From Bacteroidota bacterium (GTDB taxonomy: Bacteria; Bacteroidota; Bacteroidia; UKL13-3), in assembly GCA_947477885.1 (NCBI GenBank), contig CANJUD010000015.1, forward strand, positions 1 to 60,686: a DNA stretch of 60,686 bases, in the 5' to 3' direction. The notes beneath the pieces were generated by a model that was given only the letters and a program-made list of their open reading frames with translations, was not told where the DNA came from and searched no databases. Both the position numbers and the translations under genes were made by a program. The stretch's first letter is position 1. Every line of letters starts with the position of its first letter. This document shows positions 45,359-54,600 of this stretch, in pieces.

Positions 45359-46708
45359 GTGAACAAAAATTATCTTGGCAAAGCGGCTCTTTTGGCGGTG
45401 GGTGTTTTGCTATGCCTTTTAGCCCTGAGTATAATACCCGAAAAATATTATGATGATCTCGGATTAAGACCTATTGATTTGCTTGCTGATATAAAAGAAA
45501 AACATATCATAAAACCGAAGCAAAAAAATAAAAACAAACCCAAAGTTCTTCCACCCTACCAGTATGAAATTCCTTGTCCGAATGGATTAACTTGTATAGA
45601 AAACTTGAGTGAAGATTCATTGGCAAAACTACAATTAGCAGAATCAATTCGTAAGATGCGTGGCAAGAAAAAAACTTTTCACATAGCATTTTTCGGCGAC
45701 TCATTTGTGGAAGGAGACATGATGACTGGCGACTTGCGTGATACGCTGCAACGCGTGTATGGCGGGGCGGGCGTGGGTTATATGCCTATCACCTCGCACG
45801 TGGCAGGATATAGAATTAGTATAACACATACTTTTAGTAAAGATTGGCTAACAGAAAGTATAGTTGACCAACCAAAACCCAAAGCAAAATTTGGAATTGG
45901 CGGCTATGTATTTACTCCAGTAGAAGGAAGTTGGGTAAAATACAGTGCGGTAAAAAAAGCACGATTAAATCAATATCATAGAGTACGTATATTATATAGT
46001 GGTGCTGATGGTGAAAAAATAACTTTGAATAACGTACAAGAAATTATATTAGAAAAAGGAGAAGGTGTAAAAGAAAAAACTATAGAACTGGATAGTGCAA
46101 AAAGTATACATTTACAATTTGCACAAAACGGAAAATTAAAATTATATGGTGTAATACTGGAAGGTGCGAATGATGGATTGTTATTAGACAACTATTCGAT
46201 GCGAGGCAACTCGGGCATTGGGCAGGCTGAGGTGAGTGAAACTATATATAAACAAACGGATGCCATTATAAAATATGATATGGTAGTATTACAATACGGA
46301 CTGAATGTAGCCAATAGTAAATACACCGATTACCAATGGTATAAAATCAGCATGAACAAAGCACTGGCACATGTAAAAAAATCATTCCCCAATTGTCCGA
46401 TTATGATAGTTAGTGTGAGCGACCGTGGCAGTAAGGCGGGAACAATGAAAGGGATTGCAGAACTATTAGAAGTGCAAGAAGAATTTGCAACAAAACATCA
46501 CATGCTTTTTTATAATTTATGGAAAGCTATGGGCGGAGAAGGAAGTATGGCGAATTTTGTAGATAGAAAATGGGCCAATAAAGATTATACACACCTCACG
46601 TTTGAAGGTGGAAAATTTGTGGCTGGGCAGTTTGCAAAAGCTATTATACATGCGTTAAAAGAAATTGAAAAACATAATAACCCATTTCAGATATATGCAA
46701 AGAGATAG
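45359..46708 (+). CDS. SGNH/GDSL-type hydrolase, membrane-anchored
   Basis: 449 residues, GTG start (giving an N-terminal anchor helix, YLGKAALLAVGVLLCLLALSI). The block I motif is FFGDSFVEGD (nucleophile Ser115), with YGLNVANS for block III and DYTHLTFEGG near the end (Asp/His pair). It lies 5' of a second SGNH gene and an MBOAT gene, so it is probably an O-acetyltransferase or esterase acting on an exported polysaccharide in the periplasm. Its 3' end overlaps the long in-frame leader of the next gene. Confidence 0.8.
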   Translation: MNKNYLGKAALLAVGVLLCLLALSIIPEKYYDDLGLRPIDLLADIKEKHIIKPKQKNKNKPKVLPPYQYEIPCPNGLTCIENLSEDSLAKLQLAESIRKMRGKKKTFHIAFFGDSFVEGDMMTGDLRDTLQRVYGGAGVGYMPITSHVAGYRISITHTFSKDWLTESIVDQPKPKAKFGIGGYVFTPVEGSWVKYSAVKKARLNQYHRVRILYSGADGEKITLNNVQEIILEKGEGVKEKTIELDSAKSIHLQFAQNGKLKLYGVILEGANDGLLLDNYSMRGNSGIGQAEVSETIYKQTDAIIKYDMVVLQYGLNVANSKYTDYQWYKISMNKALAHVKKSFPNCPIMIVSVSDRGSKAGTMKGIAELLEVQEEFATKHHMLFYNLWKAMGGEGSMANFVDRKWANKDYTHLTFEGGKFVAGQFAKAIIHALKEIEKHNNPFQIYAKR

Positions 46709-48086
46709 GATGGGATTTAGGTCCCGAATCTTATTCGGGAGGGATATGGGATATGGGGGTCAGTCCGTCGTGACGAAGGGATTCAGGTCCCGAATCTTAT
46801 TCGGGAGGGATTCAGGTCCCGAATCTTATTCGGGAGGGATTCGGGATTCGGGGGGAGCCAAATACTATATACAAAAATATATTATTACTTTTTTTGTTTT
46901 ATTATATATACCTTTAACACCTTGCCAAGCTCAAGATACACAATTTGTATATAATTTCATAAAATATGATGCAGATACTATTAGTAATGCAAATACACTC
47001 GATTCACTGTTTGCAAAATTACTTCGCATAGAAAATGGTAGTGGTGAAGTAGTAAATATTTTTCATATCGGAGATTCACATATACAAGGAGATTTTTTCT
47101 CTGGGGAATGCAGATATTTGATGCAACAAAAGTTTGGCAATGCAGGCAGGGGAATGGTATTCCCTTATAAAGCTGCAAAGACTAGTGGTCCGCAAGATTA
47201 TAGGACAAGTTTTGGTGGTGTATGGCAAACCAATAAAGCGATTCTACCTATTAAAGAAAATACAAATGGAATTTCTGGATTTAGTATCAGCACAAAACAA
47301 AATGGAGCTTATGTATTATTTGATATGAAAGGTTGTGATTCTGTGAATACTTATCTTACGCAAACATTACTAATTCCAAAAGATAATCATGGTTATCAGT
47401 ATAAACTCAATATAAAAGATTGGACAAACGATCAACTATACAAAGTGAATTATACTGATGATGATAAATTGCCCTATCATATAGTGCAATTCGACAAACC
47501 AACATGTAAATGGGGACTGGAGTTTGAGGGCTCAGGGCAGGACCAGTTTGTGCTACACGGTGTTGTGGCTTTAAATAAGCAGTCAGGAATATTATATCAC
47601 AATATAGGAGTAAATGGAATACAGGCTCATCAATATTGTAATAATCCAGATGTATTTACACAAACATTTTCGTTGAAACCAGATTTGATTATTATATCAT
47701 TGGGAACAAACGAGGCACAAGATTATAAAAAAACAAATGAAGAATTTGCAAGACAATTGGATAGTTTGGTGATGACCAAAGCACAGTGTGAAGGTGTTCC
47801 TTTTTTAATCACCACACCTATGGAATCATATAAATGGGGAAGACCAAATCCACATGTGGCACGGGTAGCAGAAGCATGGAAAACGGTGGCAGCTAATCGC
47901 AGATTGCCGCTTTGGGATTTATATAATATTGCGGGCGGACCTTATAGTAGCTATCAATGGGCACTCAAGGGATTATTCAGCAGAGACAAAGTGCATAACT
48001 CCATTAAAGGTTATGCATTGCAAGGCGATTTATTATATCAAGCACTGATGTATCATTACCAACTTTATGTTATTAGACCTCGATAA
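46665..48086 (+). CDS. SGNH hydrolase, second copy, with a repeat-filled N-terminal leader
   Basis: The longest frame gives 473 residues, but the first about 68 translate the repeats at 46722-46835 (FRSRILFGR appears twice) and precede a normal signal peptide (IITFFVLLYIPLTPCQAQ, about residues 74-91). The real start is probably near 46869, where the only candidate is ATA; no ATG, GTG or TTG is in frame between 46790 and 46915. Catalytic features: IFHIGDSHIQGD (Ser nucleophile), SLGTNEAQ and KVHNSIKGYAL (His). Homologous in layout to the gene before it. Ends 20 bp inside the MBOAT gene. Confidence 0.75.
   Translation: MKNIITHFRYMQRDRMGFRSRILFGRDMGYGGQSVVTKGFRSRILFGRDSGPESYSGGIRDSGGAKYYIQKYIITFFVLLYIPLTPCQAQDTQFVYNFIKYDADTISNANTLDSLFAKLLRIENGSGEVVNIFHIGDSHIQGDFFSGECRYLMQQKFGNAGRGMVFPYKAAKTSGPQDYRTSFGGVWQTNKAILPIKENTNGISGFSISTKQNGAYVLFDMKGCDSVNTYLTQTLLIPKDNHGYQYKLNIKDWTNDQLYKVNYTDDDKLPYHIVQFDKPTCKWGLEFEGSGQDQFVLHGVVALNKQSGILYHNIGVNGIQAHQYCNNPDVFTQTFSLKPDLIIISLGTNEAQDYKKTNEEFARQLDSLVMTKAQCEGVPFLITTPMESYKWGRPNPHVARVAEAWKTVAANRRLPLWDLYNIAGGPYSSYQWALKGLFSRDKVHNSIKGYALQGDLLYQALMYHYQLYVIRPR
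46722..46835 (+). repeat. Three copies of tcccgaatcttattcggga in a gene leader
   Basis: Exact 19-bp copies at 46722-46740, 46788-46806 and 46817-46835; the last two form a 29-bp tandem unit with gggattcagg spacers. They lie between the end of the first SGNH gene and the signal peptide of the second. Confidence 0.9.
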
Positions 48087-49554
48087 TATATTAAAACAAT
48101 TTATATACAACCCTAAGGAGCCATTAATTTTTAGCTCTGGATTATTTGTGTTTTTATTCACAGCATTTCTATGCGGATTTTGGTTATTACACAAAAAGCA
48201 TAAACTAAAAATTATATATACTATTTTATTTTCATTGTTCTTTTATTATAAAAGCAGTGGTATATATTTCTTGATTTTGATTGGCTCAACGGTGGTAGAT
48301 TATGCGTTAGCCAATATGATATGGAAAACCAAAGACCCATGTACACGTAAGGCTTGGCTCGTGTTTAGTTTAGTGATTAATTTGGGAATGTTGGGGTATT
48401 TTAAGTATACCAACTTCTTATTTGAGATATTTGCTGATCTCTCTGCAAGCAATTTTGAACCTTTGCATATTATATTACCAGTGGGTGTTTCATTTTTTAC
48501 TTTTCAATCGTTGAGTTATACTATAGATATATATAGAAAAGAAATTGAGCCCGTAAAGCATATCTGGGATTACGCATTCTTTGTATCATTCTTCCCACAG
48601 CTAGTTGCGGGACCAATTGTACGCGCAAAAGATTTTTTACCCCAAGTGGCCAAAGACCCTATAGTTACTTTAGAAATGCTCGGTCGTGGTGTGTTTTTAA
48701 TATGTATCGGATTATTTAAGAAAGCCGTAATTTCCGATTATATTAGTGTAAATTTTGTAGACCGGATTTTTGACAATCCAACATTATATAGTGGCTTTGA
48801 ATGCCTGATGGGAGTGTATGGCTACGCATTACAAATATATTGTGACTTTAGCGGATACAGCGATATGGCTATTGGTGTTGCATTATTTTTCGGATACGAA
48901 CTTTGCAAAAATTTTGACTCACCATATCAGAGTTTAAATATTACAGAATTTTGGAGACGTTGGCATATATCTTTATCAACTTGGTTGAGAGATTATTTAT
49001 ATATATCATTGGGTGGAAACAGAAAAGGAAAATGGCGAACCTATTTCAACCTCATGCTAACTATGCTGCTGGGCGGGCTTTGGCACGGGGCAGGATTCAA
49101 TTATATATTATGGGGCGGACTACATGGCGTTGCCTTAGCAGGACATAAGTTTTATCTCGAACAAAAAAATGCATGGAATAGACTACATGTGTTTTTTAAT
49201 ACTCGTGGGGGAAAGGTATTAGCATGGTTTATCACCTTCCATTTTGTATGTTTCTGTTGGATATATTTTCGTGCAAGCGATATGAATAATGCAGCAGATG
49301 TACTCGGACAAATTGCTTTTGCATTTGATATAAGAGTAGTGCCACAATTTGTAGAAGGATATCCCTATATTATATTATTATTGGCTTTGGGATATGCTCT
49401 GCACCTAACGCCTACAAGGTGGGAAGACAGAGTGAGGGAAGAGATTACGTATGCTCCCTTGTTGACAAAAGGTTTTGCAATTTTGGTTATGATCATACTT
49501 GTGATACAGGTAAAATCGGCAGAGGTTTTGCCGTTTATATATTTTCAGTTTTAG
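48067..49554 (+). CDS. MBOAT-family membrane O-acyltransferase (AlgI/PatA-like)
   Basis: 495 residues, about 11 membrane helices. MBOAT signatures: GPIVRAKDF, WRRWHISLSTWLRDYLY (His300), and the catalytic His340 in LGGLWHGAGFNYILWGG. It moves acetyl groups across the inner membrane for transfer to a polysaccharide by partner SGNH enzymes, here the two genes upstream. Translation overlaps the second SGNH gene by 20 bp, so the three are co-expressed. No alginate genes in the window, so the target polymer is unknown. Confidence 0.9.
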   Translation: MLLDLDNILKQFIYNPKEPLIFSSGLFVFLFTAFLCGFWLLHKKHKLKIIYTILFSLFFYYKSSGIYFLILIGSTVVDYALANMIWKTKDPCTRKAWLVFSLVINLGMLGYFKYTNFLFEIFADLSASNFEPLHIILPVGVSFFTFQSLSYTIDIYRKEIEPVKHIWDYAFFVSFFPQLVAGPIVRAKDFLPQVAKDPIVTLEMLGRGVFLICIGLFKKAVISDYISVNFVDRIFDNPTLYSGFECLMGVYGYALQIYCDFSGYSDMAIGVALFFGYELCKNFDSPYQSLNITEFWRRWHISLSTWLRDYLYISLGGNRKGKWRTYFNLMLTMLLGGLWHGAGFNYILWGGLHGVALAGHKFYLEQKNAWNRLHVFFNTRGGKVLAWFITFHFVCFCWIYFRASDMNNAADVLGQIAFAFDIRVVPQFVEGYPYIILLLALGYALHLTPTRWEDRVREEITYAPLLTKGFAILVMIILVIQVKSAEVLPFIYFQF

Positions 49555-49563
49555 TTTCTATTT

Positions 49564-49699
49564 CGTCATTGCAAGGAGGATGCGTTTGCCTGTGTGCCGG
49601 AGCGACGTGGCAATCCCAGTGAGTGTGTGCACGGAGAGATTAAGTTCCCGAGCATACTTCGAGGAGATTGCTTCGTCGGAAGCCTCCTCGCAATAACGG
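49564..49699. repeat. Dispersed inverted repeat (cgtcattgcaaggagg ... cctcctcgcaataacg)
   Basis: Arms cattgcaaggagg (49567) and cctcctcgcaata (49683) face each other with an internal gcgacgtggcaatccc / gattgcttcgtcgg pair. A fragment lies at 5968-6003. Non-coding gap between the convergent MBOAT and GNAT genes. Confidence 0.75.
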
Positions 49700-49704
49700 T
49701 TCTA

Positions 49705-50247
49705 TTATATCTTCCAACTCTCCCACTCACCTCTTGTAATCTTTAACCAATCGCACTCAATATCATCATACATAAATTTTTCTACATATTTCAATCCAAT
49801 TTTCTCTAATACATTTCTTGATGCTGTATTTTCAACATGGGCGGTGCCTATTACTTCTTGTAGGTTCAACACCTCAAAACCATAGTCCAAAGCTGGTTTA
49901 GCCGACTCAGTTGCATAACCTTTGCCCCAATATTTTTTGATAAAGCGATACCCGATATCATAATACTTTGGATGGTTATTTCTTTCTTCTTTCACTAATT
50001 TTAATCCTGACCATCCTATAAAATTATTGGAACTTTTTTCAATAACTGCCCAGCGTCCCACACCATTTTCTATATATTGTTGTCGAACAAAATCAATGAC
50101 TTCACGCACTTGCTGAATATTCGTAACAGGGTTATTGCCTAAATACCGATGCACTTCGGGGTCGGAGTCGAGCTCGAACATACCTACTTCGTCGGAGGGA
50201 AGCATGTCACGGAGGATGAGTCGTGGTGTTTCTCTATATATTTTCAT
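49705..50247 (-). CDS. GNAT acetyltransferase (RimJ/RimL-type)
   Basis: 180 residues with TPRLILRDMLPSDEV, GYRFIKKYWGKGYATES (acetyl-CoA loop, RxxGxG variant KYWGKGYA) and VENTASRNVLEKIGLKYV. Acetylates an N-terminal or small-molecule amine; target unknown. Single gene. Confidence 0.9.
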   Translation of the reverse strand: MKIYRETPRLILRDMLPSDEVGMFELDSDPEVHRYLGNNPVTNIQQVREVIDFVRQQYIENGVGRWAVIEKSSNNFIGWSGLKLVKEERNNHPKYYDIGYRFIKKYWGKGYATESAKPALDYGFEVLNLQEVIGTAHVENTASRNVLEKIGLKYVEKFMYDDIECDWLKITRGEWESWKI

Positions 50248-50466
50248 TTACGATTTACGATTTACGATTTACCCCGCCGCGGCGGGTTGCTGACGCCTGA
50301 TCTATTATACTGCCTGTGGTTGTGTCTTGTGACCAACCACAACGGCCGATTGATTTAAGAACAAGGATTAACGTTCGCCGCGGCGAATTGATTTTAGAAG
50401 TTGCTGACGCCTTATTTTTTTATACTTAACTTCAAATGCAAATATATAAAAAATTAATCAATTCCC
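50248..50466. repeat. Repeat-rich gap: acgattt tandem, ccgcggcggg palindrome, gctgacgcc words
   Basis: tacgattt occurs three times in tandem (50248-50271), followed by ccccgccgcggcgggt (50272-50286) and gctgacgcctgat; gctgacgccttatttttt occurs at 50403-50420. The same set recurs at 50989-51040, on the other side of the thioesterase gene. Confidence 0.7.
50315..50341 (+). repeat. Palindromic element (GGTTGGTG family), intergenic
   Basis: tgtggtt (50315-50321) and aaccaca (50335-50341) with gtgtcttgtgacc between; preceded by actgcc as at 16780 (atgcct). Confidence 0.6.
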
Positions 50467-50474
50467 TATATTTG
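50467..50474 (+). promoter_or_regulatory. -7 box TATATTTG for the thioesterase gene
   Basis: 10 bp before the ATG at 50485, so the leader would be only a few bases. No TTTG at -33. Confidence 0.45.
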
Positions 50475-50484
50475 CACTACTGAT

Positions 50485-50895
50485 ATGTACGATAAAAAAA
50501 ATATTACCCTCACACTTCGCATCGATTGGAGCGAACTTGACCTCTTCGGCCATGTGAACAATGTGGCTTTTATGAAATATGTGCAGGCTGCAAGAGTAAA
50601 CTATTGGGAACAAATTGGATTGTATAAATTATATTCAGATAATAAGCATGGCCCCATGTTGGCCTCAACTCATTGTGAGTTTAAGAAACCTTTGTTTTAT
50701 CCTGGAGAAGTTATTATACATTCACAAATGGAGTTTATCAAAAATTCTAGTTTTGGAATTTCTCATTTATTATATAATAGTGATAACGAACTTGCAGCAG
50801 AAGCTAAAGATGTGATGGTGATGTATGATTTTGGGAAGGGGGAGAAGATGGGTTTTCCTAAGGAGATTAGGGAGTTGATTGAGAGACTTGGTTAA
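50485..50895 (+). CDS. YbgC/4-hydroxybenzoyl-CoA-type thioesterase
   Basis: 136 residues, hotdog fold with the family signature LDLFGHVNNVAFMKYVQAAR (Asp at position 18-20 region catalytic), STHCEFKKPLFYPGEV and KDVMVMYDF. Hydrolyses short acyl-CoA or acyl-carrier thioesters. Isolated between two matching repeat blocks. Confidence 0.85.
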   Translation: MYDKKNITLTLRIDWSELDLFGHVNNVAFMKYVQAARVNYWEQIGLYKLYSDNKHGPMLASTHCEFKKPLFYPGEVIIHSQMEFIKNSSFGISHLLYNSDNELAAEAKDVMVMYDFGKGEKMGFPKEIRELIERLG

Positions 50896-51199
50896 TGGTG
50901 AATTATGAGTGGTAAATTATGAATGGCTTAAGCCTAATTTACGGCTTTGCCATGCTGAGCGGTCCCGAATAAGATTCGGGAGAAGCATACGATTTACGAT
51001 TTACCCCGCCGCGGCGGGTACGAGTTTGCTGACGCCTTATTTTTTTCACGGTGAACTATCCCGATAGTGCAATGTGGCTAAAGCCGATTTACATATTCCT
51101 ATTAAAACCGATGGCTGAAGCCAACGGCAATAGATAATCCTAAACTTAACAATATTCCCCATAGTTACAACCACTGACTGAAAATTGGCGTGCGTGATA
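50896..51199. repeat. 304-bp repeat-derived intergenic region
   Basis: Contains ggtgaattatgag/ggtaaattatgaatgg words, inverted tcccgaataagattcggga (50963-50981), the block matching 50248-50298 (50989-51040), and a ggctaaagcc ... ggctgaagcc pair (51072-51126). No gene; a 75-codon minus frame (51046-51273) crosses these repeats and is rejected. Confidence 0.7.
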
Positions 51200-51517
51200 C
51201 TATAATAGTTTCGAATCTTCAAGTTTTTTTTGAAGTTCCACTTTCTCATCTTCCATCTTACAAAGATGTTCAATTAAATTAAATGTCCAAGCTATTGCAT
51301 ATTCATTAGGCTCCAACACATCAAAAACTCTTGGATTCAATCTTGTTCCAACCATCCAACAAGAACCTGTGTCACGAAGCAATACCCAATCTCCTTTGCG
51401 ATATTCCCAATCTTCTCTTACTTCAATCCAACTATTTTCCTTTAATTTTTCTATCAGTGACTGTCGCATTATTATATATTGTTCTATCAGTTGTATTCTA
51501 TACTCGCTCAACCTCAC
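51200..51517 (-). CDS. Small hypothetical protein
   Basis: 105 residues if translated from 51517, or 89 from the more typical ATG at 51469 (MRQSLIEKL). Central segment YRKGDWVLLRDTGSCWMVGTRL resembles a small beta-barrel, the end is a coiled coil (MEDEKVELQKKLEDS). Not recognised. Confidence 0.5.
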   Translation of the reverse strand: MRLSEYRIQLIEQYIIMRQSLIEKLKENSWIEVREDWEYRKGDWVLLRDTGSCWMVGTRLNPRVFDVLEPNEYAIAWTFNLIEHLCKMEDEKVELQKKLEDSKLL

Positions 51518-51667
51518 CCCCTGCCCTTCTATGTGGTAGAAGGGAGTCGAGTATTCTAATATTTTATCTTTATTCTTTTGTCTATCGTGTTTGTACTTGA
51601 TACCTGATACTTACTACTTGATACCATTTTATCTTTTATCTATAATCTATAAACTTTTGTCTCCGCC

Positions 51668-54600
51668 TTACTCTCTCAACAACTTAACTGGCACACTCGA
51701 TTTCCCGCCGTCGGTATCTATATATAATAAGTATAGTCCATGAGCAAATTTACTTAAATCAAGTGAAGTGTTTAAACTATTATTAGTTATTGCTTGCGAT
51801 TCTTGCATTAATAATCTTCCAGTCATGTCTGTTATTCTGAGTGAAACACGAGTAGTATTCACAGTAGCTATAATGTTGAAAGTGCCATCGCTGCTTGGGT
51901 TTGGCCACACTCGCAAAGTAGGAGTATTATATATATTTGCGATACCAATATTATTGTAATTATATGCTACTGATGAAACTGATAAGCATCCAAAATTGTC
52001 AGTATACTCAACAGTATAAAATCCTTTTTGCATAGGTATATAATAATTAACAGCTGTGTTTGCAACTGTATTACCGGCCAATTTCCATATATATGATAGA
52101 CCAATTGAGGGAGATGCAAAAAGTGAATCCCCCTGCTGGGTAATAACAGGAGTTGTAGGTGTATGGAAGGTATAACCATTGGCTGATGAAGTAGCAGTAC
52201 ATCCATTTGAATCGGTAATGGTAACAGTTACTATAGCGGTTTGTTTGAGTGTAATAGTTGGTGTGATTTCTGTGGTGCTCCAACTATATGTTTTGGCAAT
52301 TCCAGCAGAAAGTATTATACTATCTCCATTACACAAATCTTTTGGTCCGCCCGGGGTAATATTTGCATTGAGGGCAGGATATACATCTACGCTTACTATA
52401 TTACTACTATCACTTCCACAAACAGTGGTTACCATTGCACGATAACTGGTTTTTGCAGTAGGCGAAACAGTATAGTTACTTGAAGTATTTGTGGTATTTA
52501 TCCATGACGTTCCGTTATAATACTGCCATATAATAGTTCCTGTATTTCCAGTAAGCATTAGGTCTGTGGAACCACCGGGACAAATGCCGGGAGCCTTTGC
52601 GGATGCGCTACCACCAACTGCTTTAGGGTTGATACTAATTGATATAGTTTTAGATGTGTCACTTCCACACTTTCCACTTGTTACGAGTGCACGATATGAG
52701 GCAGTGGTTGTGGGAGAAACATATATATTATTTGCTGATGAATTTAAATTCTGCCAACCGCTACCATTGTCATATTGCCAAGCTATAGAACCTGTATTAC
52801 CTGTTAAAGCCATAAAGACCGAATCGCCTGCACAAAGATTTGAAACCGAAGCAAAAATACTTCCCGACACTGCGGGAGGAGTAACCGTGACACTGACAGT
52901 TTTAGAAGTATCTGTTCCGCATGTACCTGCTGTTACCAGTGCTCTGTAATCAGTATTGGTGGTTGGGGAAACATATATACTATTTGCAGTTAAACCGAGA
53001 TTTTGCCAAGTGCTGCCATTATAATACTGCCAAGAAATTGTTCCTGTATTATTTGATATAGTTAGGTTCACTGAATCACCTTTGCATATACTTGTATTTG
53101 CAGAAATATTTCCTGCAACTGCTTTTGGATTTACTGTTATAGTAACTTGGTTTGATGAATCGGGAGAACATGCACCAGATGTTAGATAAGCTCTATATAA
53201 AGTTGTTGCTGATGGTGCGATTCTGTAAGGATTAGCAGATGAATTTAAATTTATCCAAACATTATTACTATAATACTGCCATGCAATAGTTCCTGTGCTG
53301 CCTGATAGTGATAAGTCGATAGAATCACCACCGCATATATTATTTGTAGATAATGATGCAGTGCCCCCAACAGCTTTTGGACTCACTGTTATAGTGGTTT
53401 GATTTGATGAATCGTTGGGACAAGTTCCTGATGATACATAAGCTCTATATGTTGTGGTATTTGCAGGTGCAACTTTATATGGATTTGCTGATGACCCTGT
53501 GCTTGTCCAAGCACCCGCTGATAAATATTTCCATATAATATTTCCTGCACTTCCTGAAAGGGTTAAGCTAACGGAATCGCCCGCACATATATATGATGCA
53601 GACAAGCCCGCAGTGCCGCCTACAGCTTTTGATGATATAATAACTGCAACGGCCGCTGAGGTAGTTGTTTGACTATATGAATCTGTCACTTTTACGGTAA
53701 TAGAATCTGTTCCCGCTGCAGAAGGACTATAATATAATGAATCATAAGGATGTCCTTTGCCTGATTTTAATAACGTGCTTCCATTCTTATACCAACTATA
53801 AGTATATCCAGTATCATAAGCAGTGGTGAATTGTTGTCCGCTTCCCAAACAAAAAGATATATTGCTTTGAGGTAAAATAACAGGATTGGGAGGAGAAACA
53901 ATATCTATAGTATAATCTTCACATTCGCCAACATCAAAAGCATTGGTGTTAGCCACAAAGCAAGGATTAAACTTGCATGCTCCTGTATAAAAGTAATAGT
54001 AGTAGCCCGACATTATACGCAAACGATATGACCCTGCTGCTTGCGAAGATGGCACTGTAAATTTAACAGTATCCACAGATTTATGATATAAATTTCTACC
54101 TATTTCCTCTACCGAATCAAACACCCCATTGGCATTCCAATCCACCCAAGCCACCGTTGCCTGAGGATAGGTAGCAGCTGTAGAGCCCGGTGTAACATAT
54201 AACTTATAACTACTTCCTGCAATTAAGTTTGCATTATAAGCAGTGTAATCACTATAATATGTTGGTGTAGTTTTAGGGACACCTGATGAATTATTTAAAT
54301 TACTAAGTTGTACATTGGTGATGCCCCATTGATATGAAGCATTATAATAGTTAATCGCACCACCTGTGGGTATACAATAATCAATTTTTCTGTTGCCATA
54401 AGGTGCAGCAGTATCGGGAGCATAGCTTGTGGAGTTGAGCGTAAATGCAGTACATGTAGCATCTATATAGTTTCCAATTTTCGCTGATGAATTTACATCA
54501 TAACTCACCCAGAAATAATTGGGTCCCGATTGTAAAGCTATAGAATCTGTAAACGTTAGAGCTGAACTTCCGGGACTTGAAACTGTACTTCCATATTGTT

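Noticed and set aside
46722-46835. Three regularly placed identical repeats, CRISPR-like
   Set aside because: Repeat is a 19-bp palindrome, spacings are uneven (47 and 10 bp), spacers contain repeat-derived sequence, and no cas genes are near.
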